From the NCBI RefSeq assembly GCF_030867145.1, contig NC_134434.1, forward strand, positions 2,914,001 through 2,978,000: a DNA stretch of 64,000 nucleotides, in the 5' to 3' direction. Under the pieces are notes generated by a model, which saw only the letters and a program-made list of their open reading frames with translations, was not told where the DNA came from and ran no database searches. The position numbers were made by a program, and so were the translations under genes. Source of the DNA: Opisthocomus hoazin (lineage: Eukaryota; Chordata; Aves; Opisthocomiformes; Opisthocomidae). This document shows, one piece after another, positions 36,801-45,800 of the stretch; position 1 is the stretch's first letter, and the number at the start of each line of letters is the position of its first letter.

Positions 36801-39800
36801 CCTTCACTTCTGCATCCCTAGGTGTTAGTCCCTTCTCGAGGTCCATCCAGTCAAGCCCCTGCTCACTCCTCTCAGAAACAGTCTGTTTAATGTGCCTCCA
36901 GCACACTCCGCTGTCGCCTTTTCCATGGAAGTCTCTCTTTTTCCTTCCCCTGCAGATCATGCGTGACACCTTCTCCGATTCCTGCCTTCGGATCTCTAGG
37001 GAGGAGAAGCGCAAGATGAAAGACCTGCTGAGTAATTAACAGCCCCAGCATTCCTTCCTTCCTGTTGCCATCCCAGCTTTTGGTTTCAAAGGAGAAACAG
37101 GCCTCCAAACCAGTTCAGGCAGGACTCAAGGCAAAGGAGAAATGTTTGTCACTATGGCAAGAAAGCACATTTGTGTATGCTGTGTAGTGCAGTGTAGGAA
37201 TGCTCCAAACGGCCAGAAAATGGACCTGAAATTTCTCTGAGCCAGAAAAACTTAGTTCTGTTTATTGTGGGGAGAGAAAACTGAGGTCCAAGGACGGGAT
37301 TTTGAATTGTCTCAAAATACAGCTGTCTTCTTTGACAGGAGCTTCATGGAGGTAGGGAGAGAAACTAGTAGTAGACCAATGTGTACAAGTAATGTGGTAT
37401 CTTTTCACCTGTGCATGCCATTTGCTGCTCTGTAATCGCTGAGGGGGACTGGTGGGCATGAGCCGCTGGGCAGAGGGACACTTGGCCATCTTTGTCTTAC
37501 TGAGAAAGTATCTGCTTTGTGTCCCTGCTAGTCGAGCTCCGGGTTGGCAACGATGTTCAGTCCATTCAGGAGGATGGGATAAAGAAGAGGATTGTCCTGG
37601 CTGCTCGGGATAACTGGGCTAACTATTTTTCCCGGCTCTTTCCAGTTCATGTGAGTCTTAATCTTCTCACCAGACCCTGGGCTTGCTTTAGCTGTGTGGC
37701 TCTAGTTCACCTGGGATCTCGTTCTGTCCTGGCTGTCCCTCCCTGCCTGGCCACACATCACTCATTCTTCTGAGCCTTCTGTACCTTTCTCCTTACTTGC
37801 ACATTTGCATCGCTCTGCCCTAATCATTTCCCTGTTTGCCCAGGCTACCTGCTTGGCAGCTGTCACGAGTCCTTGTCTCCATAGTTCTCCCATCTGCCTC
37901 TCTGCTCTGAGTCCTGCTCCTCTGTCTTCCTTAACTTGCTCTCTCTGTTTTCTAAGCTTCTGTGAAAATGTTGCGGGGTTTGATGTCCCTGTCAGCCCAG
38001 GGCCTCGTGGTACATGTGGCAGCATCTTCTTCCTCTGATGCATCCCCTTCAGGTGGGATGGAGCCTTTGACGCTCTCTGCTGCACTTCCCTCGCAGGGCG
38101 AAAGTGGAAGTGATGTGCAGATCCTGGGTGTTTCTCACCGGGGCATGCGGCTGCTGAAGGTGGTGAAAGCAGCTGGCTATAATCCTGAGCACCTGAAGAT
38201 TCTTCGCAGCTACAGGTAAGCAAAGGGCTCTGGTTGCTGCAGGATGATGATTTGTCACTTGCGGGATGCTTCCAGAGTGCAGGAGGCAGACCGAACAGGC
38301 GAGCTGAAAACTGTCAGGTTGTGCTGTGCTCCCTAGGATTATCCTAAGCCAGCTGTAACTCACTGACCCTCCTTCTTATGAGTTTGGTCTTTCTCTTTCC
38401 TTCTTACCTTGTGCTTTGCTTACTGTGAGTGAGTGCTAGGTGTGAGTCAGCTCCATGCGTGTCATCAGAAAGGAGGTCCTCAGAGTGGTACGTTGAAAGC
38501 CCTGAGCAGCCTTCGGTGCTATTACTGTTGTAATACAGTGCTGGTGAAAGGCCACCCTCTGGAGCATGCTGAGGCCTGTCTCTGCTCTCAGTCCTTGGAA
38601 TGAGCTCCCATCCTCATGATCTGCATCCCTAGCTCTGGTAGCAGGAGCTTAAGCATGCTGGCTGTGTTCTCAGCTTTGCAGATGTGCTGTCAGTGGAACT
38701 GAAGGGCAGCAATGCCCTGGAGTTCTCTCTGAAGACAGAGCAGCTCTTCCTGCACTCTCCGAAGGCTCCATGCATCAAGGCCATGGTGGAACTCTTCATC
38801 CAGGAGCTGAGGCAGGTGAGGGAGCGGCTGTAGTGCAGTAGGGAATGAAGGTGGCTTCCCACATGGACCAGAGAGGGTCCATGGGATGACATGGTCTGAG
38901 TCCTTCCCATGCTAGGGATGAGATTTGACCTCCCCATCACTTTTTCCCCAGGATACCAACTACGTTGTTGCTCTGCGCAGCTACATCACAGATGACAAGA
39001 GCCTCCTTAGCTTCAAGAAGGGTGACCTCATTGAGTTACTGCCCATGCAAGGCGTGGAGCCAGGTGAGAGAGTTTGTCGAGACTGGCAGGAAAGGTGGGG
39101 ACTGGGTTCAAGGGCCTGCTGGACCCATGGTGCCCAGAAGCTCTCCATGCTGCTGTCGAGTAAACCAGAGGAAGGCAGACTGTTCAGGGCTGGCACAGTC
39201 AACCTTCAGCTCTGCCATTCTCTGACCACGACCCATCTTGTTCCAGCTGTCATAGTTACAGGAAAGCCTGATCAGTCTGATGCTCTCCTTTGCCAGTAGG
39301 ATGACTCATTGCGTGTTTGTGTTGGTAGCTACCATGGTTCCTGCTCGTTCTCCCCTGTTTCTGCAGGCTGGCAGTTTGGCTCCACTGGTGGCCGCTGTGG
39401 TATTTTCCCCACCAGCCTAGTGCAATTGGCTGCAGCCCCTGACTACCTCAGCACTAGCATGGACAGACGTGGAGGGCTGCGGAAGAGCATGAAAGCAGAG
39501 AGCAGGAACACCAGAATGGAGGTGAGTTGTCCTTGGGTAACTGCTTGGGGAACTGGGGACATGGCTGGGTTCTGTGGGAGCTGCCAGGGTGGGTCCGTGG
39601 CCCTGGCAGTGTCTGACCTCCAAGGTTAGAGGGAAGAAGATGACTGCTTAATCCTTGCAGATGGAGACACTCGAATACTATCAGAGTGGGAGGGGGAGGC
39701 ACTGCACACAGATGAGGCCTTCTCAAGTCTGGCAGATGAGGAGAACATACACTGCAGTTTCTCAGCTGACTTTTCAGAGTGGGTTTGGTGCTTATTCCTG

Positions 39801-42800
39801 CAGAGTTCTGTTCCAAGCCTGACATCAGAACCCAACAGCATCATGTTAGTCCCTGTTGGTGATCATTATACCATGATGGACTTCGCCACAGCCTACTTCC
39901 GAGAGGCTCAGTCCACGTGAGTAGGCTGTGGTCCTTCCTGAACAGGCATACACAGGACTGGTGTGGCCTGACCCACACCAAGTCATTTCTGGGGATATTT
40001 CTTAGACTGGATGTTCTCTCTCCTCTGTCCAGGCAGGGACTGAAGGGGATGTCTGCTGAAAAGAGTGCAGCTGGCCTGGTCCAGCACACCAAGGTGAGCC
40101 CAGCCTCTCCCCATGCCTACAGGCAGAATCGCATCTCCAGCATTGCCTCTAGCTTTGTTCCCATATGACAAAAGCGCAGAGAGCAGATCCTTGGCTGCAG
40201 TCCCCGCAGGAGTGTAGGTGCCCCCTGCTCTTCAGTGCTGCCTGCAAGATACTGGGAACTTGTGTCTTTCGTGAAGTCTGCAGCACAGCTCTGTGCAGTC
40301 TGCCACCCCAGCTCACCCTTGTATTCTGGCCCTGCAGGTCCCAATCCAGGAGTCTTTGCTCCAGTACTCTGACAGTGAGCTGAATGAGCTTGCTACAAAG
40401 AACTTCAAGAGTAAGTACCTCCCTAGGACACAACACTGCAGAGGCTGGAGCAGGGGTGAGTGGGACAGTCTTGGTGGCCACGTGTAGGCATCATAGGGCC
40501 CAGAGCAGGGAATGAAAACCATGAGAGAAGAGCCCCTCCTAAGGCATTTCTGTAGTTAATAACCACCTGTGTCCCTGCTGAAAGCACCCAGCAAAATGCA
40601 CTTTGCCTCAAGTGCGAAGTGTCCAAGAACACTCACTGCCTGGGCTGATGCCCCACATGTCCAATGCAAGCCTCATAATAACCTGTGGAGCAGAAAAGCT
40701 TTCAGGACATTTCCTGGTCTACTGCCCGCCCCATGGCAGGATCACCTCTGCTTAGACCTAAACGCTGGCCTTCGCTTTGCAGCTCTGATGCGGTTCATGG
40801 GAGATCAACCAAAACTCAAGAACCAGAATGAGGTTGAATGCATCTATGAAATCCTTCAGGTCTGTGACTTTCCCCCGGGCAAGGTGCTGAAGCACCAGTG
40901 GGAATCAAGGGCCAAGACCTTGCTGGGAAGGGAGAGCAGGGAAGGCTGTAATGCAACTTCCTACATGAGAAAAGAAGAAGAAACAGAGAGGCTGATTAAA
41001 AAACATGGTGGGGAGGGGTTGCATGTAAAGAGTTTCCCTGGACATCACTGTCTGGGTGGATGAGAGCACAACCTCCCTCTCCTTCTTTGGGCCTACATAG
41101 CACTAGAAACCAGAGGTCGCAAAGTCCAAGTTTAAGCCACGTTGGCAGAGCTCCAGAGCTGGGAGAGGAAGGGCACAGGGACAACCTGAGGCCTCTCTGA
41201 TGACCTCGTCCCCTCTCTGACACTGTCTTCTCCTGTCTGAACGCAGCTATGCATGGAGAAGGAGAGTTTGCATGATGAGGTCTACTGCCAGGTCATCAAA
41301 CAGGTCACCCACAACCCTAACCAGTGAGTACCAGCACTGTCAGCTCCTGTGCGTGCCTGGAGGGGAACCGCCTGCCTCGCTGCGTGCCCAGCAGGGCCAG
41401 GAGAGGGGCTGCCCCCGATGAGGTACTGCTCAGCTGCTGGGGCGTTTCCTGAGCGCTCGGGAAATTTAGCCAGTCCCTGGGTTTGGCTTTTTCATCTCAG
41501 TGTATGTTTTTGTCCCTGTATCTCTGGCTGCTGCTGATATATCTGGGCACTGGTAAATGTTCCTGGTAGCTCCCAGTAGTGGTGCTGCTCAGAGCCCTGG
41601 TTTCTTCTTCACAGCCCTGGGGAATTGATACAACAGTTAGAACTGGCTTGACCCCATGTCGCGCTGTGATATGGCAGCAGTGGCATCAGAGTGACCTTAA
41701 CTGTTCCCTCTCTTTGTTTGCCGTTAGAATAACTGCGTCAATCCTTTCCTCAGCATAAGAAACCTCTGACCAAGGGCTGCCACCTCATTTTCTGCCACCT
41801 GCCGTAGGTGTTCAGAAGGACAGAGGCTCACTTTGAGCTGCTTGGAGGAGGAATTGTCTTGTTCCAAGGTGCCCACAGTTCTTTCTGCCCCGCAGGGAGA
41901 GCGTGCTGCGTGGTTGGCTACTCCTAAACCTTCTAACTGGGTACTTCCTCCCTTCTAACATCCTGATGCCCTATGCCACCAAGTTCCTGCAGCTAGCCAG
42001 CAGTGATCCATCCAGCACCCACCATGGTATGACTGTTTCTGTGTCCTGTAAAATAAACAGCTGCCCCCTTGTTACTAAAGCCCAGTGGCCAAAGAAAGAA
42101 GACAGGATCCAGGCAGGGACGTGGTCCTATGGGAAATCTCCCTCTTCCGGTTATGCAGGAGAAAGGAGCGGGGTACTGAGGGACCTAACCCTGCAGGCAA
42201 GAGTCTGTTTTGTATCTCCAGTCTTTCTGTTTGCAGAGGTAATTTCCCGTTGAATTTTCACCCAGGCAAAGTGGAATTGTGTGTCTCTCTGAGGCTTATG
42301 CCCAGTTTGACAGCTAGACCTTGGGGGAAAAGTAGACTGTGGTCTTCCAGAGTCCTCAGCTGTGAGGTATTTGAGCTGGAACCCTGCCAGAGATGAGGGT
42401 TCCAGTTCTCTCATCCTGTCACTTCTGTGTGTTCTTACTGCCCTGGACACTGTCTAGGGCTGGCCCTTCATGGTTTGGATGTGTCCTGGGAGAGAGGGAG
42501 CTGGGGTCAAGGCTCTTTTGTCTCCTAGCAGTGGCCCTGGGTTAAATTAACAGAATCACAGGATGGAATTCAACACAACCATGATGACCCAGCACTACAG
42601 GAGACAATGCTTAGTCCTCTATTTGGCTCAGCACATGAAGATTTTTCCTTTTCCTGCAGATATAGCCAAGATCTGTCAGAGCAACCTGCGGAAAAATTTC
42701 ATGTACGGGGGCCGTCGCCACCTTCCTTTCCCTGTGGAGATAGAGGCATTGCTGGTATTGAGGGGCAGAGAAGTGGGGATGCTGGGAAGAGCAGGAGGGC

Positions 42801-45800
42801 AGAGGCTTGCCAGGAGGTGCCACATGCAGCTTTACAGGGATGGTTAGTGTTCTGAGAGAGGAAACAAAGTGTATGTCCGTAAGGGGGTTGGGAAGTGCAA
42901 TGCTGTGGCACTTCCATGTAGGAAGTGGGGATAGCCATATAGGCAGGGATATGGGCAGGGAAGAGGCAGGTACTGTGGGCAAGCGGTGGAAGGCAGAGAT
43001 GAGGAGGAAGAGGGAGAAACTAGTGATGGGCTGATGGGGTCCTGCATGTCCTGCTGCCTAAAGACTGTCCTTTGCAGAAAGGGCGCAGTGCCCGCCGGCT
43101 GGTGGTACTGATGCCTGGAGGCGTGGAATACCTCACCAGAATCAAGACATTCACTGTGAGTGTTCTGCTATGAATTTCTTCATTGACCTGGACTCTGAGC
43201 CAAGCCAGGGAACTCCGTTAGCTGTGAAAACCTTGGGCTTGGCCTCTGCTTCCCATAGTGCTGTGAGAGTTTCCCATTCATTTCTTTGGAGCCTCTGCAG
43301 CAGCGTGTCTCTGCAGGGCCTGCACAAGGGTGGGATACCTCCCCCAGCCTGCCTCTGCATGAGCAGAGCCATACTGCTGCCCTCTAACAAGCCCAGTATG
43401 CCTAGCTGCTCTGGGGCCGCTTCGGGCTTGCCTGGCCATGATATTTATTTGCTTCTTTCCCTGCTTCAGGTGGCCAAGGAGCTCTTGCAGGAGATCTGTG
43501 AGCAGATGGGGGCAGGCGAACAGGAAGAGATACAGGAATTTGTTCTTTTTGCCATCAGGAGTGACAGCGATCATCTTGGCAAGTAGAGACTAGCATCTAG
43601 ATTCTTTCTTAAAGCAGTTTCTCCAACAGGGAGTACCACAGCTACCATTTTGAATAGTTCCCCTGCCCTCACTGGCTCTGGGGAGGTTCCCCTTCAGCAG
43701 TTTCCCTCTGTTACTAGGGTTAAGGATTGTGCTTTCTCAGGGGCCGTGTTGCTTGTTCCTGACAGAGGGGTGTGTGTCTGTGGGTCCATGTCCCTTTGGA
43801 ATGGCTGATGCTGGGAGGCGTAAGGGCAGGGTGGAACAGAGATGTGCAGGAAGGCTCCTGTCCCAGGCCATGGAGCTCAGCCCACTGTCTCAGCACCAAG
43901 AGTGATGACCCTCTCTCTGCATAAACATGTAGATAACATGGTGAGGCCGGTAAGATCAGAGGAGTATCTTCACGATTACCTGCTGGAGGACAAATTGGTC
44001 ACTGTGAGTTTACGCAGGCTCATCTGGAGGACACCTGTGCACTTTGAGAACAAAATTTATACTGATGTTCATTATGGACAGGTAAGCAACAAGGGCAGCA
44101 CGCACCAGGAACCTTCCTAGCAAGGGCTTCCTAGCAGGGGCAGAGTTACTGTCCAGGCCAACGGGAATGTCCCAAGGGGGCTGAAGAAGCAGGAGGGCTT
44201 TGGCTGATCAACTTTGTATGCTGTTTCTGGGAATGTCTTGCCCAGAGAAGCTGTGGCTGCCCCCTCCCTGGAAGTGCTCGAGGCCAGGTTGGATGGAGCT
44301 CTGAGCAGCCTGGGCTGGTGGAAGATGTCCCTGCTCATGGCAGGGGGGGTTGGAACCACATGATCTTTAAGGTCCCTTCCAACCCAAACCATTCTATGAA
44401 TCTATGGTTGCAGGGAAGGCAGCGCAGCCGTAGCCCTAGCCGATGAGTTGTACTGTTCCAGACACGGTTTGTGCAGTTCTGCGTGCTCTTCCTGAGCCCA
44501 GAAAGCCTTTGCTTTTGTGTTATCAGCCCAAGCTGGATGTGTTATCAGCAAAGCAAGATGTGGGTCTCTGCAGCCTGGCGCTGCCCAGACCTGCCTGTAC
44601 CTGCTGGAAGGTTTAACCAAGGCCTCTCTGCTGTGCTGTCTCTCAGGTGCTGTGGGATTACCTGCATGGGAGGATACTGCTGAGCCATAGCAAAGAAATG
44701 GAGATGCAGGTGGGCATTTTGGCAATGCTCCAGCACTGGGCCAGAACTGAGCAGCAGAACTCTGCTCCCTCCAGGTATGGCTGTCTCAGGGTTGGTCTCT
44801 GTCCCTAATGGCTGTTGGCACCACAGAGGTTAGGGGTAGTGTCTGAAAGTACTCTCTGGATAACTAAGAATGGACAGTTCTGGAGAACATAAGCTGCTAA
44901 TTAATGTCCCTACTTAGTGACTGACTTCTGCCAGTAACCAAGAAAGTTTCTCTCCTGTTCACACTCCTCACGCTGACTGTCCCCATTTCCTTTTGTGACT
45001 CCTCCTGAGCTGAGGGTCATGAGGGTGCCATGGACATTTCTTGAGACTGCCATGTGTTTGTAATACCAAGAAGGAAGTGCATGAGCTTATAGTGGGGATG
45101 AATGCTCCTTTGATCTTTTTCACAAGCGCCAGACTTTTCAACCCTGGGCACGTGAAACCTGTAGTGAGATGTCTAATGGGAATGAAAGTGTCCCGGGATA
45201 CTGGAAAGCTTCTGTCCTGCAGCTCTGAGCTCTATTTTAAGATGTATCCTTACGCACTTAGAGTGGAGCTAACATCTCTGTCCAATCCCCACAGGGAACA
45301 CACAGGGAACTCTGCTCTCTGCAGTGCTTTGGAGGCACAGGAGCAAGACAGAGTTAGAGGAAGGTGTTTTTCAGCTGAGACTGCCTGTGAAAGAAACACC
45401 CTGTGGCTCTACTTCCGTGCTACAGTCCTTGCTTGTAGAGCTCCTGTTGTCTCCAGAAAGCGGGGATTTCACTAGCCAGTGGTGCACAGCCACCTTCTGG
45501 GTGGAAAATGGTGGTCTCACCATCTCTGATGTTTCCTTCCACATTACCCAATTCAGATACAACCCGTTGTGCTGCTCTTCTCTCCCTCCACCCCTGCCCC
45601 CAGCCATGCAATCAAAAATTGTTGCCATATCCCCTCCTTCCTCTTAATGCCCCTGGTTGATCATTTGATTTTAGCAGGCAGGGGGTGAATTAGTATCTGC
45701 TTGTTGGTACAGGGAAGAGCTGAGGGAGTACACGCCAAAGACCCTGCAGTCCTCCATCAGTCTCCAGGCTCTGGAGAACCATGTTGGCATGCTCCTGAGA

